A stretch of 64,000 nucleotides of DNA from NCBI GenBank assembly GCA_029856045.1, contig JAHQWG010000025.1:1-64000 (forward strand), given 5' to 3'. This document shows, in pieces, positions 24,285 through 33,007 of this stretch (within the stretch, counting starts at the first letter, position 1; each line of letters begins with the position of its first letter). Below the pieces are notes generated by a model. That model did not search any database and was not told the DNA's origin. It was given only the letters and a program-made list of their open reading frames with translations. The position numbers and the translations under genes are program-made. Source of the DNA: Promethearchaeia archaeon (lineage in GTDB: Archaea; Asgardarchaeota; Lokiarchaeia; Sigyniarchaeales; SOKP01).

Positions 24285-26030
24285 TTGCCGACAAAAAAGA
24301 GCTTAGTTCAGAATAAGGAGTTAAATAGTAATTTACTGCGCAAGAAAATTTGGAAGATTATAAATTTGCTTGAAGCAAATCAATTATTTGTTCATTCACG
24401 TAATATTGAAGTATCTTTCACTCCAGAGGGAAAGAAAAAAGTTGAAAAAAAAAGCCTTCCGGAAATTTTAACAATCTGTATGCTTAATGCAATAGCTCCC
24501 AATTCTGCAATGTTATTAATTGGGGGACACGGAGGCGGTAAAACCTCAATTTGTAAACTATTAGGCAGAATGATTACAGGGAAATCACTCAAAGAAATAG
24601 AATCTTCAATAATTCGAGGACATCCACAATTAACGGAGGAAAAATTAATAGGAACTTTAAAATTAGGGGAATTGATGCAAGGAAAGGAAATAGTCAGTTG
24701 GAGAAAATTTGTAATAGATTTTTGGAAAATAATAGATGAAGTGAATCGTTTGTCTCCATATGCTCAGGATATATTACTATCATTATTGGCTGAGGGGCAA
24801 GTTAAGTATTTTGATGAGGTTCAAAATATTTCAAAATTTTCCTTATATGCAACAATAAATCCGCAAGATGTGGGAACTTTTGAATTATCGGAACCTTTTT
24901 TAGATAGATTTGGTATATCAGTTCCAATTTCCATGCCAACAAGTCATGATCTTCAAATTATATTAAAAGGCAAAGATGAAAAATATAGTGGTTACGATGA
25001 GCTTGTTCAAGTGCCCCAGGTATTAACTCTTGACGATCTTATGGAGATCTGGTATCAAGTCGATAAGATAGATTGCACCACAGATGCTAATAATATCATT
25101 CATGCAATAATTCGTGAATTTACTTTATGTATGCGAGTTGATAAAGGAAATATTGAGCAATTAAAACCAGGTGAAGGGTTGTGTTCCGGTTGCCATTTTA
25201 ACACGAAGGCAAATATTTGCAATAAGGTTTCTTCAATATTAAGTGTTAGAGTAGCAAAAGACCTTCTGAGATATTCAAAAGCATTGGCATGGTTAATGAA
25301 TTTAAATAAGGTAGAGCTCCCTTTAGTAGTAAATGTTGCACCATATGTGATTTCTCATAGAGTTGGTTTTACTGATAGAGAATTGAACGCTAGTCCATAT
25401 TATGGAAATAAATTGAATTATACAAAAGATTTAATTGATAATGTTAGAAAGAGATATTTAAACCGAAAAGAGGCTTATGATGTTTTAGATAAATTTAGAT
25501 TAGGTGAAGGTTCAGAAACTGATTTGCAGACATTGAATAAATATGTTAATAATGATTTAATAGTTAAAATGGATTTAGACCCATTAATAAAGACATTAAA
25601 TAATAAAAAATATGCAGAAGTCGCCAAGGAAATTACGGCTGCTTCAAAGAGAAATGACATTGAGATACTTTCTAAAATTAAAAATGAACTATTAGAGAAC
25701 ATTGAATTTCCGAATCGGGGGGATCTAATAAATCGTTGCAATGAAGAGTTATATAAACAAACCATAAGGGTTTTTAATTTCAAATATAAATATTGGCAAG
25801 ATATATGGGCTTCAATAGCCGTTGAATTTCCTGAGTTGGATGAATTGATTAAACAATCTTTTGAGAAACGGCAAACGAAACAAATCAGGACTAAAGATTT
25901 ATTAATTGAGATAAATGTCTCTGGTACAAGTGAGAATTCAACGGTAAATTTTGGAATTTCTGGTGGATCAGATGCTTTAAAATTGAAAAAACTAATTGAA
26001 AAAGAACCTTTTATCGAGGAGAATGAATAA
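24285..26030 (+). CDS. MoxR-type AAA+ ATPase with Cys cluster
   Basis: A 581-residue AAA+ ATPase. Walker A is GGHGGGKTS (residues 80-88), Walker B lies in FWKIIDEVNR (147-155), sensor 1 is in YATINPQ (188-194), and the arginine finger in FLDRFG (205-210). The middle carries four cysteines (282, 300, 303, 312; core LCSGCHFNTKANIC), placed after the ATPase core, able to bind zinc or an iron-sulfur cluster. The remaining 270 residues are helical. Start is TTG at 24285, as no ATG precedes the conserved region. It is followed after 21 bases by a VWA protein, the standard MoxR-VWA pairing in which the ATPase remodels or loads metal into targets presented by the VWA partner. Confidence 0.85.
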   Translation: MPTKKSLVQNKELNSNLLRKKIWKIINLLEANQLFVHSRNIEVSFTPEGKKKVEKKSLPEILTICMLNAIAPNSAMLLIGGHGGGKTSICKLLGRMITGKSLKEIESSIIRGHPQLTEEKLIGTLKLGELMQGKEIVSWRKFVIDFWKIIDEVNRLSPYAQDILLSLLAEGQVKYFDEVQNISKFSLYATINPQDVGTFELSEPFLDRFGISVPISMPTSHDLQIILKGKDEKYSGYDELVQVPQVLTLDDLMEIWYQVDKIDCTTDANNIIHAIIREFTLCMRVDKGNIEQLKPGEGLCSGCHFNTKANICNKVSSILSVRVAKDLLRYSKALAWLMNLNKVELPLVVNVAPYVISHRVGFTDRELNASPYYGNKLNYTKDLIDNVRKRYLNRKEAYDVLDKFRLGEGSETDLQTLNKYVNNDLIVKMDLDPLIKTLNNKKYAEVAKEITAASKRNDIEILSKIKNELLENIEFPNRGDLINRCNEELYKQTIRVFNFKYKYWQDIWASIAVEFPELDELIKQSFEKRQTKQIRTKDLLIEINVSGTSENSTVNFGISGGSDALKLKKLIEKEPFIEENE

Positions 26031-26051
26031 CTGCCACCTGAATCAAAAAAA

Positions 26052-27785
26052 GTGAAATTCAAGAGTCGAAAAGAAGTCTCTAAAAAGCAATTGCTGCAAA
26101 ACGAAGAAAAACTAAGAAATCTTGCTGGAATTGCATGGTCTAAGGCTTTGGAAGAATATTTTTTCCCACCTTTATCAATTCCAAACTTTAAATTTGATTA
26201 CACTCGTATTGAAGGTTTTTATATAGATATATCTGAACAATGGCAAATCACCATGAATTTAGCTCAAGCACCATTGTTTATAGAAAATGATGATTACGTA
26301 AGGTATTTTTTTGTTAATGCTATGCACGAAATTGGACATTATGATCTTATTCCTTATGATGGGTTAATAAATGCACGTTTATTAAGTGCGGCAATGAAAT
26401 CAGTAGCGAATATATTTGCCCCGATCGTTGTAAATTTTTTTGCTGATTTAATTATAGATACAAAACTACATCAGAAATATCCAGAGGATATGTTATGGGA
26501 AGCACAACACACCTTTAATGGAATAATAAGTAAGAAAAAGAAACTTGCACATTTTGCCGAATTGATCTTTAGATGTTATGAACTTTTATGGAATCAAAAA
26601 ATTGATGAAAAATATGATTTCAAGGAAGTTAATGATACTGCAAAGAGAATTACCAAAATTATTAATAAGAATTTTGAAGATGATTCAAAATGGGAGGAAA
26701 AAACGAGAAAAATTGCCGCAATATTAAAACCTATTGTTAATGATACATTTACACTTATCGGAATTGGGGCAAATCCCTGTACTGAAGGAAGTACTCGTAG
26801 ATTTTCTGATGATGGTAAAGGAAATATTATAGAAATGCCTGAAGAAATTGTTCAGATAATGGGAAATCCATTAGAAAATCGGAATTCTGATAAGATTAAA
26901 AGTAATAATAAGGATGCGAAAAATAAGAAAGCCGAAGATTTCGCAAAAGAAAAGAGTTTGAATGAATTTGGATCACCGGCAGTACAAGCAGGAATTTTAA
27001 AAGACGGTGAGGTATTAAATACATGGTATAGAGGTTTAGCTAAAGACTTAATTTCAATTAAATTATATGAGAAAAAACCAAGTGGATTAATGCCGGCATA
27101 TCCAGAAACTTGGAGGATTGGAGACTCTCTAGAAGAACTTGATGTTGTTCAAAGTTTATTGAATTACCCCAAACTTATTCCTAATATTACTACAAAAAAG
27201 TGGGTTTCTATAGAAGGTCCTGGAATTATGCAAGAAAAACAACTTCCGGATTTAATGATTGTTTTAGATTCATCTGGTTCGATGAATTGGTCCTATTCTA
27301 AAAGAATAAGTAAGAACTCAAAATCTCCATATCATATTGCCTTAGTAGCAGCATTCGCGGTATTACATTATGTTGCTAAAAAAGGTTGTAAATTCAGTAT
27401 CATCAATTTTTCAGGTAGAGCCGATATTTGTGATTGGACATTTGATTATATTAAGGCGGAAAAAAGATTATTAAAATATCAAGGAAGTGGGACAGTTTTA
27501 CCGATAAAATCTATGAAAATATTAGCAGAGAAGGCTGAAAAAAACATTTTAATTATCTTAATCACTGATTTTGGGTTATATAATTGGAAACCTGCAAGAA
27601 AAGGAATGTTGGAATTATTAAATAAAGGACATAAGATTGTTGGTTTTTTTATCAGTCCATCTATTAGACAAGATGAGGATAAACGATTTAAAGAATTATA
27701 CGATAAGGGAGCAATCTTTTATCAAATTTCAAATATTAGTGATTTGATTAATTTAGTCATTAAAGAAGTAAAAAAAAATTATTAA
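26052..27785 (+). CDS. VWA-domain protein with N-terminal HEIGH metallopeptidase-like domain
   Basis: A 577-residue partner of the upstream MoxR ATPase. Residues 85-145 carry a zincin signature, NAMHEIGHYDL (His92, Glu93, His96), followed by FFADLIIDTKLH, so a metal-dependent peptidase fold is likely; a further ligand cannot be fixed by eye. A charged, disordered linker (280-300) leads to the C-terminal VWA domain with an intact MIDAS motif, LDSSGSMNW (Asp406-Ser410). Start is GTG at 26052. A degenerate copy of its last 120 bases lies beyond the following methyltransferase gene. The combination resembles DUF2201-type VWA proteins with a putative metallopeptidase part. Confidence 0.82.
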   Translation: MKFKSRKEVSKKQLLQNEEKLRNLAGIAWSKALEEYFFPPLSIPNFKFDYTRIEGFYIDISEQWQITMNLAQAPLFIENDDYVRYFFVNAMHEIGHYDLIPYDGLINARLLSAAMKSVANIFAPIVVNFFADLIIDTKLHQKYPEDMLWEAQHTFNGIISKKKKLAHFAELIFRCYELLWNQKIDEKYDFKEVNDTAKRITKIINKNFEDDSKWEEKTRKIAAILKPIVNDTFTLIGIGANPCTEGSTRRFSDDGKGNIIEMPEEIVQIMGNPLENRNSDKIKSNNKDAKNKKAEDFAKEKSLNEFGSPAVQAGILKDGEVLNTWYRGLAKDLISIKLYEKKPSGLMPAYPETWRIGDSLEELDVVQSLLNYPKLIPNITTKKWVSIEGPGIMQEKQLPDLMIVLDSSGSMNWSYSKRISKNSKSPYHIALVAAFAVLHYVAKKGCKFSIINFSGRADICDWTFDYIKAEKRLLKYQGSGTVLPIKSMKILAEKAEKNILIILITDFGLYNWKPARKGMLELLNKGHKIVGFFISPSIRQDEDKRFKELYDKGAIFYQISNISDLINLVIKEVKKNY

Positions 27786-27841
27786 AAATGCATTCTTTAT
27801 ATAATAAGACTTAGGATGAATTTTTGCCAAAATGATTAATT

Positions 27842-28441
27842 ATGAAGTCAGTTATGTATCTTTCTCCAAAAATTTACAATTTTTTTCTAAGAATAATTCA
27901 CAGAAAATATTTTTTATTTAGATATAAAGAAATTGCAAGAATTATTGGAAAAAATAAAAAAGTTTTGGATTTAGGATGTGGAACTGGGTTATTATATAAA
28001 TTCTTAGATAAATCGTGTGAATATGAAGGATGGGATTTAAATAAAAGATTTTTAAAAAATATGGATGGAATTAATACCAAATGTAAAAATGTTTTTGATT
28101 TTGATGACTATCCAGCTTCAGATGTGATTGTTATCTGTGATCTACTTCATCATGTAATGCCCAGACATAAAGAATTATTAATAAAAGCAAAAGAAAAAAC
28201 AAAAAGACTTATTGTTTTAGAGTCAAAAGCAGCTATAGTTAAAATAAAAAATAGAATTATATATTTTATATATAAAGCATTTGATACACTCCTAGGAGAT
28301 AGTGATGGAATTAATAGTTATGATGAAAGAATGAAATATTTTGATAATAAAGAAGATACTTTTAAATTCTTTTCGGATTTTAATCCATTATATATTAAAG
28401 AGATTGGCTCAGATTATTTAATAATTTTTAGTAACGCTTAA
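27842..28441 (+). CDS. SAM-dependent methyltransferase (class I)
   Basis: A 199-residue methyltransferase. Motif I is VLDLGCGTGLLYKFL (residues about 42-56), the acidic loop ending strand 2 lies in EGWDLNKRF, and motif IV is DVIVICDLLHHVM with the paired histidines seen in Methyltransf_11/23 proteins. The region between residues 130 and 170 (KAFDTLLGDSDGINSYDERM) probably shapes the substrate site. It starts 56 bases after the VWA gene, but lies between that gene and a relic of its 3' end, so it may have been inserted there with the duplication. The substrate is unknown. Confidence 0.8.
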   Translation: MKSVMYLSPKIYNFFLRIIHRKYFLFRYKEIARIIGKNKKVLDLGCGTGLLYKFLDKSCEYEGWDLNKRFLKNMDGINTKCKNVFDFDDYPASDVIVICDLLHHVMPRHKELLIKAKEKTKRLIVLESKAAIVKIKNRIIYFIYKAFDTLLGDSDGINSYDERMKYFDNKEDTFKFFSDFNPLYIKEIGSDYLIIFSNA

Positions 28442-28455
28442 TGATAAATTTATCA

Positions 28456-28576
28456 AATAAAGGACATAAAAATTTTGTTTTTTTTTATCGCTCTATATTA
28501 TAGATAAGATGAGGATGATAAATTTAAAGACTTATATGAAGAAGAAGTAATCTTTTATCAAATTGAAATTATTAGG
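28456..28576 (+). pseudogene. Degenerate duplicate of the VWA gene's 3' end
   Basis: The stretch AAATAAAGGACATAA and what follows through ATCTTTTATCAAAT repeats 27620-27740 of the VWA gene with point changes and small indels. The shared parts include GACATAA, GATAAGATGAGGATGA (against GACAAGATGAGGATAA), and GTAATCTTTTATCAAAT (against GCAATCTTTTATCAAAT). The frame is not kept. It is a tail-only relic of a tandem duplication that once spanned this locus, or a leftover from insertion of the methyltransferase gene. Confidence 0.65.
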
Positions 28577-28599
28577 TTCTATTTTGCATTTGAAAATTT

Positions 28600-29193
28600 C
28601 TACAGAAATTCTTTAAGGTTTATTGGTGAATTATCCTTTAATTCGAAATAATCATAAAAATGAGTAGTTAGAGTAATCTTTTTATTGTTTTCTTCAATAA
28701 GTCTTTTCTTTTTTAGTGTTTTTATATAATTATATGCTGAACTTCCAAATTTGGAAGCGATATCTCTCTTACTTGCCTTGGAGTGCTTAAATATTACATA
28801 TGCTAATATTTTAATCTCAATTTGATTGATTAAGTCACCGAGTGTAAATTTTTCAATTGTATTTATTATCTCTTTTTTTACAATTAATTCAAATCGTTGA
28901 TCGGAAGATTCTACGATTTTTAATACGGTATCAAATAATTTGTATTCTTTTTGGATGTCATGAATTGCATTTATTATTCTTTCTTTTGAGGTTTTTTTTA
29001 AAACCTTTAAAAATTCTCGAATTTTAACAGGCCGCCGTGCTTGAAATAATATAGATTCAATAGTTCTCTTAAACTCATCATATTCTAAAATTCGCCTTAA
29101 ATGTATTTCCGCTTTATCAATAAATGCTGAATCCTCACAAGCGAAATTAATATCATGATTATTGAATCCATTTTCAATTTTATTACTCAGCAA
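28600..29193 (-). CDS. scpB: Segregation and condensation protein ScpB-like
   Basis: A 197-residue protein with two winged-helix domains in ScpB order. The first contains FKRTIESILFQARRPVKIRE, matching the ScpB opening (xxEAlLFAxxxPVxxxxL). The second has LAYVIFKHSKASKRDIASKF and YIKTLKKKRLIEE, matching the ScpB IIAYxQPITRxEI and LxxxGLI pattern. ScpB dimers bind the kleisin ScpA and regulate the SMC complex. The gene overlaps the 3' end of smc by 11 bases and must be translationally coupled with it. ScpA is not in the window. Identity is clear by context, though the residues have diverged. Confidence 0.75.
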   Translation of the reverse strand: MLSNKIENGFNNHDINFACEDSAFIDKAEIHLRRILEYDEFKRTIESILFQARRPVKIREFLKVLKKTSKERIINAIHDIQKEYKLFDTVLKIVESSDQRFELIVKKEIINTIEKFTLGDLINQIEIKILAYVIFKHSKASKRDIASKFGSSAYNYIKTLKKKRLIEENNKKITLTTHFYDYFELKDNSPINLKEFL

Positions 29194-32100
29194 TTTGATT
29201 TAAAGCCTCCTCAATATTGATATTTAATACGGAACTAATACCATCGGTGATTGAAATTCCTAATAATTGATCGGTTTTTTCCATAGTTGGTTCTCTATGA
29301 GTAATTAGAATAAATTGGGATTTAAGAGATAATTCTTTAATCATATCTGCAACAAGTATTGTATTAGCCTCATCTAAAGATGCATCAATCTCGTCTAGAA
29401 TATAATATGGTGAAGGAACATATTGTTGAATTCCCAATATCAGGGCAATAATTGTGAGTGTTTTTTCTCCACCGGACATTGACCGAGTTAGGCACCACTT
29501 TTTCCCGCCCGGTCGCGCCATTATTCTTAGACCACCCTCAAAAGGATCATCAAGGTTTTCTAATTCTAGCTTGGCTTCTCCATTTGGACTTAATTTTGAA
29601 AAAATCATACCGAAATTTTCGTTTATTTGATTAAAAGTTGCCATAAAAACATTTTTTTTCTCTGTTTCAATTTGTTCAATGAAATCAAGAATTGATTGTC
29701 GTTCTTTTGCAACTTGATCATGTTTTTCAATTAAATCATCATATCGGTTCTTAATTTTATCATATTTCTCAATTGCTCTCATATTAACAGGTTCAAGAAA
29801 CGCTTTTTTCTCTATACAATCTTTAATAATTGCATCTAATTTTTGCTGAGAAATCGATATTCTTTGTTTGATTTCTTGAGGGATGTTATTTTCTTCCTTC
29901 TCAAAAAAAAGCTCGAAATTTTCTCCGAATTCGGTTTTATATTCGTTCAATTGTTCAATTAGATTTTCCATTTTATTCTCTAATGTATTAACTTGAAGTG
30001 ACTTAGGATGAATTGATGATTTCATCTCTTCAATTTTTATCCTTAGATCTGTAATTTTTTTTAATAATTGATTTTTATCATCGATATATTGCCCAAGAAT
30101 CTGATTTTCTTCCAATATCTTCTCATTAATTGTTTGCATTTCTGAATTTATTGATTTAAGAGATCCATCAATGGATGCAATTTCAGATAAATTATTTTTG
30201 ATTGTTTCTTCATTTTTAGAAATCGTTTGTTCAATTTCTTTAATGCGATTTTCAAGGAAATCCTCTAATTTTGCTTTGATTTTTGTTATTTTTAATTCAA
30301 GTTCTGAAATTTTACTCGAGATGTTGCCTGTTTCTTCCTCTAAAATTTGAATTTCTTTTTTTAGTTTAATATTTTTACTGTTTTGAATCCCTTCCTGTAA
30401 TTTTTTTTCTTGATCTTTTAAATCAGATATTTGATTAGCAATTCCATCTAATATATTCTGTTTCTCAGTAAAAATTACTTTTACTTGATTATTTTCATCG
30501 TCTATTTTTTGAATCTCGCTCTCTAAGGAATTTAACTCATTTTCTTTTTCATTTATTCTTTCTTCAAAAAGGTTTAATTGTTGTGTTATTTCGTTTAGAG
30601 AATTATTTCCTTGAATTCTTGTATGATAATATTCAGTTATTTTAATGTCAATCTGCTTAAGTTCAGTATGTAACATATTCTCTTTATTTCTTAGTTTATT
30701 TAGGTCTTCTTCAAGTACTGGAATTTCAGATTCTTCAATAGTTTTAAATGATAACCCTATTCTTTTTTTGTGTGAACCTCCATGCATTAGATGCGAAACT
30801 TCCACGATATCTCCTTTTAATGTAACTTTTCTCGCACTTATTGGCAATTTTATTGCTGTTTCCAAATCTTTAACGATTACTGTTTTACCAAAAACAAACT
30901 CAAACGCTTTTACAAATTGAGAGTTAAATTGGATTAAATCAACAGCTCTACCGATTACATCTTCATTATTATTAATTGTAAAATTTGGGTAATTTACCTT
31001 AATTTTATCCAATGGAATAAATGAAGCACGACCAATTTTATTTTCCTTCAAATATTGAATACATTCTTTAGCAGTTTTTTGAGAATCTACTATAATATAA
31101 TTTAATTTTGCACCACCAGCTACTTCAAGAGCGATATTATATTTCGAATCAATTTTTCCCAACTGTGATATGGTCCCAAAAATTTCTCCATTTATTACAT
31201 CTGTACCCTTAATTTTTAAAATTGCCTCTACTGCTCGATTTTGACTAAAATTTTTAATTGTCTTTATTTTAGATTTGAGAGAAATAAGTTGAATATGTCT
31301 ATCTTCGATGATTTCTTGTAATCTTTTGAGCTCGTTATCTATTTTGATTTTTTCACTTTCTAAATTTTTAATATTATGAGTAATAGTTCCTGTTTTTTCA
31401 TGCTCTTTTCTTTTTTCATTTAATTGGATTAGGTTTTCTTTAAAATTCTGGAGTTCTCTTTTTAATTTAGTTATTTTATCTTGTGCATTGAGTTTAATAT
31501 TTTCGGAATTTTGCTGCTTATTTTCCAGGACTTTTATTTCGGAATATAGTTGATTTTTTATCTCTTGGTCTTTTGAAATTTTTTCTCTTAAAATTGATAA
31601 TTGCTGTTGAATTTCCATATAGTTGGAATCGATTTTTTGTAATTCTTTTTTCAAAACATCCAATTCTTGATTTTTAATTGTTAAACCATTTTGATGTATC
31701 TCTTTTTCTTTCTCGAATTGAATTAATTCCTGTTTTAAATTCTGCTTTTCTTTTTGAATATTTCCTTTTTTATTTACTGATTCGATTATTTCTTGCGATA
31801 ACTTGTCTATTTCTTTATTTAAATGTTCTTTTGAAGTTTCATATTTCACTTTTTCTGTTTTTAAATCATTAATTTTTTTTGTTAATTCTAATAATTCATC
31901 AGATTCTAGATTCTTTATCTTTTTATTAATAATTTCGAGATTTTCATTTATATCACTTAAGAGATTTCTATTGTCTATAATATTTTCTTCTATTTCATTA
32001 ATTTCTTGATTAATTGCTAATTTTTTCTCTTCAATTTCCCTTATATCAGTGCGAATAGAATTAATTTTTACAATCAATAAAGCTTTTTCCGTATTTTTTT

Positions 32101-32770
32101 GTTCCTTATCTAAACGTTGATAATCTAGTGCATCATTTTTTTCAGACTCAAGATTGGTCAATTGAATAGAAACTTCGTTTAAAAGAATAGTAATACGAGA
32201 TATGTTTTCTTCAACTTTTTCCAGCTGTTTTACTGCGCTTTCCTTTTTTTCATTATAAGATGCAATCCCAGAAATTTCATCAATTAAAATGCGTCTTTCC
32301 AAATTGGTCATATTTATTATTCGAAATAACTCTCCCTGTAATATCAGATTCGTAGAATTTGGAATAAGATTACATAAATCCATTAAATCTTGTAAATCCC
32401 TTCTGGTTGTTCGTTTTCTATTAATATAATAATTACCATTGCCTTTAATATCAATTTTTCTTGAAATAATTACATCTTTACTATCAATAGGAATTTTTCC
32501 ATCAGAATTATCGAAAATAATATCAACTTGTGCAAAATTAGAGGGATTCTTCTCAACAGAACCCCCATTACATATTAAATCCCTCACGTTTTTTACTCTC
32601 ATTTTGTTTCCTGATAATTCGCCAAGAGCAAAAACGAAAGCATCTAATATATTAGATTTTCCTGATCCATTAATCCCTACAATTGCGGAAAATCCCTTAT
32701 CAAAGTATATTATAGTTCTATTTCGAAAACTTTTAAAACCTTGACATATCATTGATTTAATATATGCCAT
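29183..32770 (-). CDS. smc: Chromosome segregation ATPase SMC
   Basis: A 1195-residue SMC of standard length. Walker A is GINGSGKSN near residue 33. Two long coiled-coil arms flank a hinge at about residues 515-680 (GTISQLGKIDSKYNIALEVA, then KIGRASFIPLDKI). The C-terminal head has the ABC signature SMSGGEKTLTI and Walker B YYILDEIDASLD. SMC dimers hold and compact DNA, moving along it with ATP use. It overlaps scpB at its 3' end, so the two products are made together. The 5' side opens on a 237-base spacer with no obvious regulator site. Confidence 0.95.
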   Translation of the reverse strand: MAYIKSMICQGFKSFRNRTIIYFDKGFSAIVGINGSGKSNILDAFVFALGELSGNKMRVKNVRDLICNGGSVEKNPSNFAQVDIIFDNSDGKIPIDSKDVIISRKIDIKGNGNYYINRKRTTRRDLQDLMDLCNLIPNSTNLILQGELFRIINMTNLERRILIDEISGIASYNEKKESAVKQLEKVEENISRITILLNEVSIQLTNLESEKNDALDYQRLDKEQKNTEKALLIVKINSIRTDIREIEEKKLAINQEINEIEENIIDNRNLLSDINENLEIINKKIKNLESDELLELTKKINDLKTEKVKYETSKEHLNKEIDKLSQEIIESVNKKGNIQKEKQNLKQELIQFEKEKEIHQNGLTIKNQELDVLKKELQKIDSNYMEIQQQLSILREKISKDQEIKNQLYSEIKVLENKQQNSENIKLNAQDKITKLKRELQNFKENLIQLNEKRKEHEKTGTITHNIKNLESEKIKIDNELKRLQEIIEDRHIQLISLKSKIKTIKNFSQNRAVEAILKIKGTDVINGEIFGTISQLGKIDSKYNIALEVAGGAKLNYIIVDSQKTAKECIQYLKENKIGRASFIPLDKIKVNYPNFTINNNEDVIGRAVDLIQFNSQFVKAFEFVFGKTVIVKDLETAIKLPISARKVTLKGDIVEVSHLMHGGSHKKRIGLSFKTIEESEIPVLEEDLNKLRNKENMLHTELKQIDIKITEYYHTRIQGNNSLNEITQQLNLFEERINEKENELNSLESEIQKIDDENNQVKVIFTEKQNILDGIANQISDLKDQEKKLQEGIQNSKNIKLKKEIQILEEETGNISSKISELELKITKIKAKLEDFLENRIKEIEQTISKNEETIKNNLSEIASIDGSLKSINSEMQTINEKILEENQILGQYIDDKNQLLKKITDLRIKIEEMKSSIHPKSLQVNTLENKMENLIEQLNEYKTEFGENFELFFEKEENNIPQEIKQRISISQQKLDAIIKDCIEKKAFLEPVNMRAIEKYDKIKNRYDDLIEKHDQVAKERQSILDFIEQIETEKKNVFMATFNQINENFGMIFSKLSPNGEAKLELENLDDPFEGGLRIMARPGGKKWCLTRSMSGGEKTLTIIALILGIQQYVPSPYYILDEIDASLDEANTILVADMIKELSLKSQFILITHREPTMEKTDQLLGISITDGISSVLNINIEEALNQIAE

Positions 32771-33007
32771 TTTTTAACCCATAGATGAAAGATGTTGATA
32801 TTAAAACTGATTTTTTCAAAAAAATATCTAGATATATTTCTAAATAATACAGAAAATTATCAAATAGAATAACATCCACGTAATATGAATGAATAGCTAA
32901 CTTTAATTGACTTTATTTATAACTAATCTATTGAAAATAGGATATATCATTAATATAAGGAAAATAAGTAATTATTTTTAAGTGATTAAATTTTAAGTTA
33001 GTGAATT

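Noticed and set aside
32439-32744. A 101-codon rightward frame inside smc, and others like it inside the MoxR, VWA and reductase genes.
   Set aside because: These are antisense shadows of strongly supported coding sequences.
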